Below are positions 35,986 to 43,709 of a stretch of DNA of 43,832 nt, piece by piece; within the stretch, counting starts at the first letter, position 1, and each line of letters begins with the position of its first letter. A program made the position numbers and the translations under genes. Source of the DNA: Oceanospirillaceae bacterium (GTDB taxonomy: Bacteria; Pseudomonadota; Gammaproteobacteria; Pseudomonadales; Balneatricaceae); NCBI GenBank assembly GCA_013215505.1, contig JABSQZ010000031.1, positions 1 through 43,832 on the forward strand. The letters run 5' to 3'. The notes beneath the pieces are model-generated. The model ran no database searches. It saw nothing but the letters and a program-made list of their open reading frames with translations, and was not told where the DNA came from.

Positions 35986-36609
35986 ATGACACGCGTCAAA
36001 ATTTGTGGAATTACTCGGCCTGAAGACGCTTTGGCCGCGGTGCGAGCTGGAGTCGATTCTATCGGCCTACAATTTGTTGAATGGTCAAGCCGGTGTGTGA
36101 CCATCGAGCAAGCTATGCAAATCAGAAAAGAAATTCCGTCTTCTGTCTCTGTTGTGGGAGTCTTTGTAAATGAAAAAAGAGAAGATATCCTACGTACGGT
36201 TGAACTTGTGGGTTTAGACTATGTTCAATTACATGGTGATGAGACAGCCGATTTCGTCAGGGAATTAGGCGTCCCAACTATTAAAACTGTGGGTGTGGAA
36301 AGCCAAAAAGATCTTTACGATTTAGAACGTTACCCAGCGGATGCGCTACTCCTTGATACCAAGGTCGATGGTCAGTGTGGTGGAACGGGACAAAGTTTTG
36401 ATTGGTCGTTGCTGAATGGCTTTACAACTTCCATTCCGCTGATTCTTGCAGGTGGGTTACGAGCAGAAAATATAGTAGCAGCTATCAGGGCTGTCAGGCC
36501 TCAAGAAGTGGACCTGTGTAGCGGTGTAGAGTCTGCTAAGGGAATTAAGAGTTATGAAAAAATGCGAGAATATATTAAAATCGTTCAAAAGACAGATGCT
36601 GAATTATAG
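35986..36609 (+). CDS. trpF: phosphoribosylanthranilate isomerase-like protein
   Basis: TrpF catalyses the Amadori step of tryptophan synthesis. The barrel shows the catalytic Cys in VKICGITRPEDA, catalytic Asp in LLLDTKVDGQCGGTG, and the phosphate loops GGTG and LAGGL. The ATG at 35986, about ten bases after AAGGGA, fits better than the ATG at 35974. Length (207 residues) is normal. Oddities: the strand that usually reads GFVFxxxSPR is here GLQFVEWSSR, so the substrate loop is changed. No other trp gene is near, and it sits in AT-rich accessory DNA between repeats. It could be a transferred or second copy with altered substrate. Confidence 0.85.
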   Translation: MTRVKICGITRPEDALAAVRAGVDSIGLQFVEWSSRCVTIEQAMQIRKEIPSSVSVVGVFVNEKREDILRTVELVGLDYVQLHGDETADFVRELGVPTIKTVGVESQKDLYDLERYPADALLLDTKVDGQCGGTGQSFDWSLLNGFTTSIPLILAGGLRAENIVAAIRAVRPQEVDLCSGVESAKGIKSYEKMREYIKIVQKTDAEL

Positions 36610-36787
36610 GGTAAAAACTGTCTCAGAATGAGACGTGGGGGCTGTGAGTTATTCTGTATGACTGCTCGTTTAGTTCTTTAAAAATAATGGGTTAGCTAGT
36701 GATTGAACTCAATAATAAATCGATTTAGTGTAGGCTAGAGTCCCTAATCGGCATAGTCCATATTATTTTGACGCTAATTCTACAGCC

Positions 36788-37183
36788 TTAGAAACCACCT
36801 AAATCAATTAAACTACTTTTCTCCTGCATCATATGAAATACCAGGTGCAGATTGTTGGCAATAAACGATGTTCTTTCTAGTTCTTTTATTGTCTCGTCAC
36901 TGAATTGCATATAAATATGTATTGAGATCGTAGTCAGTTCTGATATTTCTGTAAACAAACGGCTGGCATCGCGGTTGTGACTTTTTGACTTTTTGATTGA
37001 GCTCTCCACAATGCTTATTAATTCTAATAGCTTTTTATCAGCAAGTTGCGTCAATCTTTCTCCAAGCTTGGAAATTTGTATTAGGCCGTCTTCGAGTCCT
37101 AAGAGCTCAATTAAAGCATTATTAAGTTCAGAAACTTGGATATAACCAAAAGCAGTCTCAGAAATCCTATGAGCACCATCCAT
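36788..37183 (-). CDS. uncharacterised helical protein (131 aa)
   Basis: A soluble, almost fully helical protein with long stretches of leucine, serine and charged residues (for example LEDGLIQISKLGERLTQLAD and KLLELISIVESSIKKSKSH). The ATG at 37183 is preceded by GAGGA on the minus strand at good spacing. No motif or family recognised. It is one of three clearly minus-strand genes in the accessory part and lies next to recombinase debris. Confidence 0.6.
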   Translation of the reverse strand: MDGAHRISETAFGYIQVSELNNALIELLGLEDGLIQISKLGERLTQLADKKLLELISIVESSIKKSKSHNRDASRLFTEISELTTISIHIYMQFSDETIKELERTSFIANNLHLVFHMMQEKSSLIDLGGF

Positions 37184-37419
37184 GCTGCTATCCTCATTTA
37201 GGTTTCAATATCTAGATACAAGATAGTTCATAATCTATTATTTTGCCCAATTTTAAGGTTAATTTTTTCGATATAAAGGCATAAGCATGATAGTGGTGAG
37301 CCCTGGTACTCTTGACGCTTAGTGGGCTCTGAAAAAATATTTCATCAGTGCCTTTGAAAGGTTAGCCGTGTGTAAAATCCAGACACTGGCACCTAATATA
37401 GTGAAGTGGATTAATTATC

Positions 37420-37450
37420 AGCACTTACCAATGGTATGGCTAGGCCTTAG
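37420..37450 (+). repeat. possible island repeat, copy K (weak)
   Basis: AGCACTTACCAATGGTATGG followed by CTAGGCCTTAG resembles the left part of copy H (AGCACTTAACCAATG) and then a GGTAT-GGC-like core, with deletions. Its 3' side is 33 bases from the end of the recombinase remnant. Confidence 0.35.
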
Positions 37451-37482
37451 CTGATATTGAAAAGTGACAGATCAAGTACCCG

Positions 37483-37720
37483 CTACTGCAAATGATGTTT
37501 CTGTGTGTTGTCTTTAGCTAAGAAATCCATGATTCGATTAACCATATCTGCCACGGGTGAATCATCTTCAGGTATCTAATACGCATAATGGTCATCTAGC
37601 ATTTTAGTGCTAGTGTGACCCCTCTATTGAGCAATCCAATACCCCTGTAGATAGCAGTTGTGAAGCGAAAGTGTGACTGGCACGATTAGGCCCACCAAAT
37701 CCGACTTTTGATAATATTAA
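37483..37720 (-). pseudogene. decayed C-terminal piece of a phage-type tyrosine recombinase
   Basis: On the minus strand the translation shows SKVGFGGPNRASHTFASQLL, then, after a frame change, YWIAQ, stop, RGHTSTKMLDDHYAY, stop, IPEDDSPVADMVNRIMDFLA. This is the C-terminal half of a phage integrase active site: the RHTFASQLL box (the Arg of the RH pair reads Ser), the GHTSTKM box, and the YAxWIP end. At least one frameshift and two nonsense codons are present, and the N-terminal two thirds are missing. It cannot be active. It is direct evidence that an integrating element once entered this region. Confidence 0.85.
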
Positions 37721-37823
37721 ATGTCAGGTTAAATCTTAACTAATACAGCTGACACATAATTTGGATGATTTCTCTATTAGCTTGGTTTACATTCTGAGCA
37801 ACCTAAAACTAGCTTATTTATTT

Positions 37824-38186
37824 TCACAGCTTCAACAACGTTTCAACTAGCTGGCCTGCTGAGTCCTCCTCTATGCGCATCACCTCTTTATCCTGCAGGT
37901 AAAAAATCAAAGTAGGTAAACAAGTAACAACCAGCTCCCCGGCTAATTTTTTTTGTTTATACTCCTCTTTATCTTCATAGCTATATAAAGTTACATTTGC
38001 AAAACTATGGGATGCCAGCTCATCTAAAGCTAACAACTGCGACACCTCTCGCTCACAATCCGGACACCAACTCGCGTTGTGTATAACAACACTGAGTTTC
38101 CCTAAGTCGCTTTTCTGCTGGGAAATTTTATCTTTAGCATCCTTAATTGAGGAAGACCAAAGCTGCTTAATATCATTCAAATTCAT
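37824..38186 (-). CDS. thioredoxin-like protein with CPDC active site
   Basis: A 120-residue cytoplasmic protein with a thioredoxin fold: strand LSVVIHNASW, then the redox motif CPDC (41-44), and the cis-proline region VTCLPTLIFYLQ. The first 30 residues form a charged helix rather than a signal peptide. CPDC instead of CGPC suggests a specialised dithiol reductase or a thiol-based peroxidase partner. It stands alone on the minus strand. The final helix ends in QLVETLLKL. Confidence 0.82.
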   Translation of the reverse strand: MNLNDIKQLWSSSIKDAKDKISQQKSDLGKLSVVIHNASWCPDCEREVSQLLALDELASHSFANVTLYSYEDKEEYKQKKLAGELVVTCLPTLIFYLQDKEVMRIEEDSAGQLVETLLKL

Positions 38187-38577
38187 AATTATTTATCTTA
38201 CCAAGCCAAAACCATCAATTTAGTAAGTAGTCATAGGCAAGTCAATATTTAACTACCAGCTTCATTACAAAAGACAATAATCTGATCAACTTTAATATCC
38301 GCGATGTTTTTTTTGATGTGCATAAAGCGATGAAATTTGGCTATTTATCATATCCACGGAAACATTTGGTGGGCTTATGCGCGATTTCTCCAAGGTAGGA
38401 GATGTGACTGGTAAGCTGACGCTCTCGATTAAGTTAAATGAGTTGCAGACCCTAATGCACGCAATCATTCAGTCTTGATACCGTCTGTCTTTACCTAGTA
38501 TTTATCATGGGCTATCATCGAAATATCGAATTTATTGACGATCAGTCGTCTCACAATTAAGTTGCTAGTTGAACAAT
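38187..38577. other. intergenic stretch with a doubtful small frame
   Basis: About 390 bases. A short frame at 38372-38473 (33 codons, ending LMHAIIQS) is the only candidate and has a weak ribosome binding site and no recognised relation. It may be a gene fragment. No repeat core is seen. Confidence 0.4.
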
Positions 38578-39012
38578 ATGATAAGAGAAATCGAAGATAG
38601 AGATGTTGCATTCTTATTCCCAGTTCGGATTGCTACGCGGGAGAACAGACTGAGCATGGATGAGTTGGCGGGTATAGGAATTACCGAAGTATCGATACGT
38701 GAAGCTATAAAAGGTTCACACAAAGGCTGGCTATACGAACAAGATGGAAACATCGTTGGGTTTGCTATGGGAGATTCAGATGCTAATGAACTTACGGTTA
38801 TTGCTTTGTTACCCCAATATGAAAAAATGGGTATAGGCAGAAAGCTCCTGGGTAAAGTCGAAAAGTGGCTTAAAGCGCAAGGTTGCAAATCGATATGGTT
38901 AACAACAGATATCAATGACCAACTGCAAGCCTACACTTTCTACATAAACAACGGCTGGCAAGATTTAAAAATAGAGCAGGGTCTAAGGTATATGTCCAAA
39001 GAGTTAATATAA
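38578..39012 (+). CDS. GNAT-family N-acetyltransferase
   Basis: A 144-residue single-domain acyltransferase. The acetyl-CoA site reads LTVIALLPQYEKMGIGRKLL (the QxxGxG/A loop as YEKMGIGRKLL), followed by VEKWLKAQGCKSIWLTTD and the C-terminal AYTFYINNGW, the standard GNAT ending. The acceptor substrate is not predictable. I use the ATG at 38578 rather than the TTG nine bases earlier. It is followed by a repeat copy, in the gene-plus-repeat pattern of this part. Confidence 0.88.
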   Translation: MIREIEDRDVAFLFPVRIATRENRLSMDELAGIGITEVSIREAIKGSHKGWLYEQDGNIVGFAMGDSDANELTVIALLPQYEKMGIGRKLLGKVEKWLKAQGCKSIWLTTDINDQLQAYTFYINNGWQDLKIEQGLRYMSKELI

Positions 39013-39054
39013 TTAATAATCGTTGAGGCTGCATTAGCCATGGTGTAACGGTGC

Positions 39055-39080
39055 TTGGTAATCATCGGTATCTGCCATCC
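39055..39080 (+). repeat. island repeat, copy E
   Basis: CTTGGTAATCATCGGTATCT and GCCATC form the core. The 40 bases before it (GCTGCATTAGCCATGG and on) align with the left half of copies H and I (TGCGGTTAGCCAG), so the repeat is longer than the core. It lies 43 bases after the GNAT gene. Confidence 0.65.
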
Positions 39081-39489
39081 ATACTATTTTCACTGCTGGG
39101 GTATGGAGCAGCTAACGGCCAGTGAACTTATTGATAAGTTTGCATCAGGTCTTATGATTGTTCATTTCCTTACACATGCTTTTAAGTTTGATATCCCTAG
39201 TGCGGATTCTTCATTCCCCGCATGGTCATTATTGGCAATTTTCGAAACATAGATTCAGCCCATACTTCTGATGATTTTGAGGAAACTCAATAATTTTAAA
39301 AAATAAGATGATGAAATTACTAAATATTTTGTAGCGCTTATCTCTGAGTATCCATAGAATATGAGTGTTCTCGCAACTTGCACCCTTCTTCACCGGACAA
39401 ACTTCTGGAGTCACTTTTTTATAAACACTCAGAAACCCACCATAAAGCATTTGCTCGGTGAGTCGGGTGATACACATTGGAATATATAT
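39081..39489. other. intergenic stretch between GNAT and VOC genes
   Basis: About 400 AT-rich bases. Open frames here (for example 39103-39252) lack family resemblance, and I see no RNA gene. The frame of the VOC gene extends upstream to 39361, but without protein-like conservation. Confidence 0.45.
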
Positions 39490-39933
39490 ATGCCTGAAAA
39501 TAGACTTGTGCCTGAGCTTTCGGTATCCGACTGGGACAAAAGCCTGCACTTTTACCGAGATATTCTCGGATTCAAAGTGGAATTCGAGCGCCCAGAAGAT
39601 CGATTCGCCTACATGTCCTTTTACGGAAGTGAGCTTATGATTGAGGAAGATCATCAGCAAAATGGTGAAACTTCTGCTTGGGTAGTTGAACCGCTTGATT
39701 ACCCAAGAGGGCGAGGGCTAAATATTTCAATAGACTGCCCAAGCACATACGACCTTATTGAGCGCCTGAAAGATGCTGGCGTCCCACTTCGCAAACCGGC
39801 TGAAGATTGCTGGTATAGAGATAACGACATTTTGCACGGTCAGCGAAATTTCCTGGTTCAGGATCCGGACGGCTATTTACTCCGGTTCGCCGAGAGCTTG
39901 GGCACCAGACCTTTTGAGAAGCGCGTTGACTAG
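39490..39933 (+). CDS. VOC-superfamily (glyoxalase/bleomycin-resistance-like) protein
   Basis: A 147-residue protein with two beta-alpha-beta-beta-beta units: LVPELSVSDWDKSLHFYRDI, LGFKVEFERPEDRFAYMSFY, GRGLNISIDCPSTYDLIERL and FLVQDPDGYLLRFAESLG. The DPDGY-LLRF ending and the Glu/His-like positions match bleomycin-binding and dioxygenase-like VOC proteins. I start at the ATG at 39490 (MPENRLVPEL); 43 upstream codons in frame look non-coding. Codon use here looks more GC-rich than in its neighbours, hinting at separate origin. A typical integron-cassette type gene. Confidence 0.85.
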   Translation: MPENRLVPELSVSDWDKSLHFYRDILGFKVEFERPEDRFAYMSFYGSELMIEEDHQQNGETSAWVVEPLDYPRGRGLNISIDCPSTYDLIERLKDAGVPLRKPAEDCWYRDNDILHGQRNFLVQDPDGYLLRFAESLGTRPFEKRVD

Positions 39934-40110
39934 GTGCATACCCAATGTGGATAGTCGCTGCCCAGCCGACGCCTTATCATACATCTGGACAACAACATGG
40001 TGTTTGCATCCTTCTGCTGTTGGGACTGCTTTGGAATCAATTTTCCATAATGGCAACTGAGTATTAACTTCTGCGAATATTCTGGCTGATTAACTAGCTT
40101 GAAACAGTGA

Positions 40111-40143
40111 CTGGTAATCGACGGTATCGGCCAATGGACATCC
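40111..40143 (+). repeat. island repeat, copy F
   Basis: CTGGTAATCGACGGTATCGG followed by CCAATGGACATCC: a near-consensus core, 178 bases after the VOC gene, in the 467-base gap before the GFA-domain gene. The rest of that gap shows no gene. Confidence 0.75.
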
Positions 40144-40400
40144 TAGATTAAAATTATGAGTCGGGGCAGCAATTTCCAAAGGGTATTTTCAAACCAGGAT
40201 TTCTGTTCCAGTCACTTGCTATTCATCACAGGCTAAGTTCGAATAATCCAACTTTAAAAAGTGCGACGTCTCGAAATATACGAAGTTGCTGTATATAATA
40301 CTGTTTAATATTAATAGATTGTCTTATGTTTTGCTGGATATAAAATCACCAAAATGAGACTTAGCACTTTAAAGCTGTTACTAAGCACATAGGGTATGCC

Positions 40401-40736
40401 GTGAAAGTAGAATGTCATTGTAAGAACGTAATTATTGAAGTGGATAAGCCTAAGCAGGTAACCCAATGCAATTGCTCAATATGCAGTAGGTACATGAGCT
40501 TATGGGGTTACTATGAAATCGATGAGCCCAAAATAGCTATTGGTGATTTTGGTACTAGCTCATACTCGTGGGGAGATCATCAGCTAGATTTCATCCGTTG
40601 CGCCAATTGTGGGTGTATCACACATTATCAAACTAAAGAGGGGCAAACAGACCCTAGAGTAGCAATAAATTTCGGGCTTGCCAGAAGCCTAGTGACTGAT
40701 GTACAGGTCCGATATTTTGATGGCGCTAACAACTAA
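40401..40736 (+). CDS. GFA/CENP-V-domain zinc protein
   Basis: A 111-residue protein of the glutathione-dependent formaldehyde-activating (GFA) family. Its eight cysteines fall in the family pattern: CHC (5, 7), CNCSIC (23, 25, 28) and CANCGC (67, 70, 72), enough for two zinc ions. The start is a GTG at 40401 in good context. The true substrate of most GFA proteins is not known. It is a single gene directly followed, after about 20 bases, by repeat copy G. Confidence 0.9.
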   Translation: MKVECHCKNVIIEVDKPKQVTQCNCSICSRYMSLWGYYEIDEPKIAIGDFGTSSYSWGDHQLDFIRCANCGCITHYQTKEGQTDPRVAINFGLARSLVTDVQVRYFDGANN

Positions 40737-40756
40737 TAGCGACATCAAGTACATGC

Positions 40757-40790
40757 TGTTTGCAATTGACGGTATCGATGATGGCGTGGA
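40757..40790 (+). repeat. island repeat, copy G
   Basis: CTGTTTGCAATTGACGGTAT followed by CGATGATGGCG: the left core is kept and the right side is diverged. It begins 21 bases after the GFA-domain gene stop. Confidence 0.65.
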
Positions 40791-40927
40791 CCACGTAGTG
40801 GTCAAAAGAGGGCGTATAGTTAAGCTTGAATTAAATCTAGCAATTTTTCATGCCTATCACTAGCCCTTAACATTTAATAACCCTTTGAAGTATCAACTGT
40901 TCTAGAAGGTAATTAGTCAGGTATATC

Positions 40928-41335
40928 ATGAAGGTATCACTATTAAATAAAATATTACTCGGTATAGAAATAGTTCCGACAATCTTTCTATTGTTATTAG
41001 CATTGGTATTATTAGTAGTATCGAAGCCTGTGTATTTTTTTACCTCTGTGCTGTCCATTTTAAGCATGATTTCACTAATCTATATCGTGATAAAAACGAT
41101 GTTAAATAGTAGTAGAAAAATAAAGAATAGGTTTGTTTATTTATCGCACATTGGCTTTGTGATTACTGTTTTGGGAGTACTGGTTTTGCTTGTTGATGGC
41201 AACGGTTTAAAACGTCTTTCACCGGGTATACCTTTCTCTGCTTTTTCTTTTGGGTTGGTGGCTTGTATCCCATATTTTCATGTGATGATAGTAAATGATT
41301 TTTTTCTTCGCAAAGATAAAACATTCATAGGCTAA
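40928..41335 (+). CDS. uncharacterised four-span membrane protein (135 aa)
   Basis: Four hydrophobic helices at about 8-32, 36-58, 70-92 and 103-124, with basic loops (NSSRKIKNR between helices 2 and 3). No conserved motif known to me. CAGG lies upstream of the ATG. A single gene followed by the most complete repeat copy (H). Function not assignable. Confidence 0.7.
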   Translation: MKVSLLNKILLGIEIVPTIFLLLLALVLLVVSKPVYFFTSVLSILSMISLIYIVIKTMLNSSRKIKNRFVYLSHIGFVITVLGVLVLLVDGNGLKRLSPGIPFSAFSFGLVACIPYFHVMIVNDFFLRKDKTFIG

Positions 41336-41402
41336 TATTTCCTAAAATATATTTAACATGTCATTCCAGTCGACGGCTAATGAGTGGTTGTGTTCAAGTG
41401 TT

Positions 41403-41478
41403 CATCAGGTCCTACGGTTAGCCAGCACTTAACCAATGATTGGCGGCAATCGGTATCGGCTAAAAGCTGCCATTTTGG
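41403..41478 (+). repeat. island repeat, copy H (long form)
   Basis: About 75 bases that align nearly end to end with copy I. They contain GGTTAGCCAGCACTTAACC, which can fold with GGTTA/TAACC, then CCAATGATTGG (perfect dyad), then the core CAATCGGTATCGGCTAAAAG and a GCTGCCATTTT tail. This is the best definition of the full repeat unit. Confidence 0.8.
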
Positions 41479-41808
41479 GTATTAGGACGTTTGCTTCTTT
41501 TGCTATGTAAATATACAGGCTGCTATAGTCATCTAAATTGAAGATTGTTTTTTGTTCAAACGTGGCGCGCTTTACGTCAAAGTGATATTCTCGTTTTCTA
41601 TTAAATTCAAATATTTAGGAGAGTACTTCTGAATGATATTGCACTCAATATCTGTAGAAAGGGAGTCTGCTCAAAAACTACAGTTTTCGATATATAAAAT
41701 AATTTTAAATTAAAGTGTTGGTGTGAATTTAGTGAATATCCCTTTCATGTAAATGCGCCGCCGCACTATTAAGATTTTATATGTCGGTCAGATTGATTAA
41801 AGGAATAT
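41479..41808. other. AT-rich leader region before the zinc-ribbon membrane gene
   Basis: About 330 bases, very AT-rich and without a gene. AAAGGA at its end is the ribosome binding site of the gene at 41809. No other feature seen. Confidence 0.45.
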
Positions 41809-42078
41809 ATGAGTATTAGAATTTTCAAAATTTCTAGGTGGCTGTCTGTAATTTCATTTATTGCTCTGCTTAATATTATGGTCTATATACCCAGCGCTCA
41901 AGGTCTAATAATGGCTTTGGTCTTCATCTTTATTGTTTCTTTTGTTTGTATTGCCATTTTTAAATGCAATAGTTGTGGAAATAGCTATAGCACAAAATTA
42001 GGGTTTATTAGTATTTGTTGGCCTTATACAGGTAGCTGTCATAATTGTGGAAAAGCGTTGAGTGATGAGTCTAAATAA
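41809..42078 (+). CDS. small membrane protein with C-terminal zinc ribbon (89 aa)
   Basis: Two hydrophobic helices (about 11-28 and 32-50) followed by a short cytoplasmic zinc-ribbon-like module with CNSCG (about 53-57) and CHNCG (about 77-81). AAAGGA six bases before the ATG supports the start. No family recognised. A single gene followed by group II intron debris and repeat copy I. Confidence 0.7.
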   Translation: MSIRIFKISRWLSVISFIALLNIMVYIPSAQGLIMALVFIFIVSFVCIAIFKCNSCGNSYSTKLGFISICWPYTGSCHNCGKALSDESK

Positions 42079-42085
42079 ATCATAT

Positions 42086-42155
42086 AATTGGGTAGCCGAG
42101 GGTATCTAACTCTCAGCCCCCCCCATAACTCCCTGCATGCGGGTCCGCACAGGGC
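42086..42155 (-). mobile_element. probable group II intron 3'-end fragment
   Basis: On the minus strand GCCCTGTGCGGACCCGCATG and then CAGGG form a hairpin with a two-base 3' bulge (CCCTG-TGCG-GACC-CGCA-TG-CAGGG), the geometry of group II intron domain V. It is followed by a G-run, CTGAGAGTTAG and CGGCTACCCAATTA. From memory this closely resembles the DNA found downstream of bacterial intron maturase genes. No maturase gene is here, so it is a leftover. It lies just after the zinc-ribbon gene. Confidence 0.5.
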
Positions 42156-42231
42156 ATTTGACTTTGAATAGTGAAGCGTAATCTAATCATTAGATAGTGA
42201 TAATTCATCTTTTTCCAAGCAAGCTATCTGT

Positions 42232-42302
42232 GTCAGGACCTGCGGTTAGCCAGTGCTTAACCGAGGTTGGCGACAGTCGGTATAGGCCATAAACAGTCAT
42301 TA
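42232..42302 (+). repeat. island repeat, copy I (long form)
   Basis: Aligns with copy H over about 70 bases, including CCTGCGGTTAGCCAGTGCTT, AACCGAGGTTGGCGACAGTC and GGTATAGGCC. It preserves the GGTTA/TAACC stem although the loop differs (AGTGC against AGCAC), which suggests a folded element. The other roughly 270 bases up to 42569 hold no gene. Confidence 0.8.
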
Positions 42303-42569
42303 CCATTGACTATATAAATCTCTTCCTTTGCACTTCATCAATTGAGTTACAGGTTAGCTTTTGTCTCCAAAAGGCAAGACCTGACTACGCCGATTCTCAA
42401 CTGCTCTAAACACCAAATTAGTTACAATGTAACCTGAAATTTAAGTTAATATAATAGCTATTCGAACTGTAAGATTCTGAGTTTTAATGGAAAAATATAA
42501 TCACGCTCTGCACATTGCTTCGTTGCTGGTAAATTAAATCATTTTTTAAAAAATTGGAGTTTCGTAAAC

Positions 42570-43595
42570 ATGAGATTATCTATTGTTTTTTTTATGGTTC
42601 TTTTGACAGTAGGTTGCGCTAATCATGGCATTGTTGAAAAAATTGATCCTGAAGAGATACCGCGTTGGGATATCAACAGGCTAGCGGGAATTTCTCAGTC
42701 GAAGTTGCCTTCAGGACTAGCAAAAGTAATTCCAATGATAGCAGATGAGGAATTTGGATATGTCGAAAAGTATTACAATGGCCTATTTAAAGCTTACGAA
42801 AAAGATCCAACAAATGAACGAGACTTGCATCTAGCTTTGGATCTTATTACGAGTAAGCACCAACGTACTAAGGGCGGTTTTGACGAGTACGTAATTCTCC
42901 ATACGTACGTACTCGATGAAAGTTATGTCGCTCACTTATTGAAAGGATTAGCTTACGCCAAAACAGGCTGGAGAGAGCGTGGCGGAAGATATAATCTTAA
43001 AGTAACTGAACAGCAAATTTATCATATGAATTTCTACTTTAATGTCGCCTTGAGGGAACTTGACGCAGCTATAGAACTAAACCCAAAGGATGTATTTGCT
43101 AGAAGTTATAAAATTGATATATTGCGAAATTACAAAAGTAGAGTTAATGAATTAGAAGAAACGTATAAAAAAGCCATTGAAGCAAACCCGCTAAGCTTGG
43201 TAGTTCGAACATACTATATGAGTAGCCTTCAGCCTAAATGGGGAGGGTCAATTGAAAGAATGGAAGCCCTTGTTGAAGAGGCAGAAACATACGCTAATTC
43301 AAATCAAAAACTATTGTCTTTAGCAAGTTGGACGTATGACTATCAAGCTGAAAAATATTGGGATAAGAAAGAGTATGAAAAATCAATATCATCGCGTATC
43401 AAAGCAGCAGACAAGGCGCTTGGGGCTTTTAAAGCATATCAGCATTATAAATTAGGAGACATATTTTATAACCAAGGAAAGTTCACAAAGGCGCTAGCAG
43501 AACTTGAAAAATCAATTGAAATAATGCCAACACGCTTAACAAGAATTAAGTACAAAGAGTCAGTGGAAGAGATGATTCGGAGCCTAGCTATTTAG
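42570..43595 (+). CDS. TPR-containing putative lipoprotein
   Basis: A 341-residue protein with a short signal ending in a lipobox-like LLTVGC (Cys16), so probably anchored in a membrane facing the periplasm. The mature part is helical, and its second half carries tetratricopeptide-like repeats: ELDAAIELNPKDVFARSYKI, then KKAIEANPLSLVVRTYYM, and LGDIFYNQGKFTKALAELEK with SIEIMPTRLTR. TPR proteins act as assembly or docking scaffolds; partner unknown. GGAG precedes the ATG. It is followed by repeat copy J and the insertion sequence. Confidence 0.8.
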   Translation: MRLSIVFFMVLLTVGCANHGIVEKIDPEEIPRWDINRLAGISQSKLPSGLAKVIPMIADEEFGYVEKYYNGLFKAYEKDPTNERDLHLALDLITSKHQRTKGGFDEYVILHTYVLDESYVAHLLKGLAYAKTGWRERGGRYNLKVTEQQIYHMNFYFNVALRELDAAIELNPKDVFARSYKIDILRNYKSRVNELEETYKKAIEANPLSLVVRTYYMSSLQPKWGGSIERMEALVEEAETYANSNQKLLSLASWTYDYQAEKYWDKKEYEKSISSRIKAADKALGAFKAYQHYKLGDIFYNQGKFTKALAELEKSIEIMPTRLTRIKYKESVEEMIRSLAI

Positions 43596-43685
43596 GAATA
43601 ATTGGGGTTTGATAAGTCAGGTTGACTTTACCCCGTTCCCTTGAACAGTCAGTTAAGAGCAGCTGATAACACAATTTCTGATCCA

Positions 43686-43709
43686 AGTTGCCAATGGACG
43701 GTATCGGCC
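43686..43709 (+). repeat. island repeat, copy J, cut by an insertion sequence
   Basis: AGTTGCCAATGGACGGTATC followed by GGCC: a near-consensus core that stops exactly where a terminal sequence of the IS1182-type element seems to start. The tail of the repeat is missing on this side. Confidence 0.7.

Noticed and set aside
38372-38473. A 33-residue frame before the GNAT gene
   Set aside because: Weak ribosome site and no recognised relation; may be a gene fragment, not enough to call a gene.
39103-39252. A 49-residue open frame after repeat E
   Set aside because: It has a possible GGGG ribosome site, but the peptide shows no domain-like pattern and overlaps repeat-associated DNA; chance frame more likely.
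39361-39489. N-terminal extension of the VOC protein
   Set aside because: The frame is open but the VOC domain starts right after the ATG at 39490, and the upstream residues are unlike any VOC N-terminus.
31103-43709. Island repeats as standard integron attC sites
   Set aside because: I looked for RYYYAAC near each gene stop and GTTRRRY 60-130 bases later. Isolated hexamer-like matches occur (for example ACTTAAC in H and GTTAAGC after G) but never as a proper pair, and no intI gene is seen. Kept as integron-like only.
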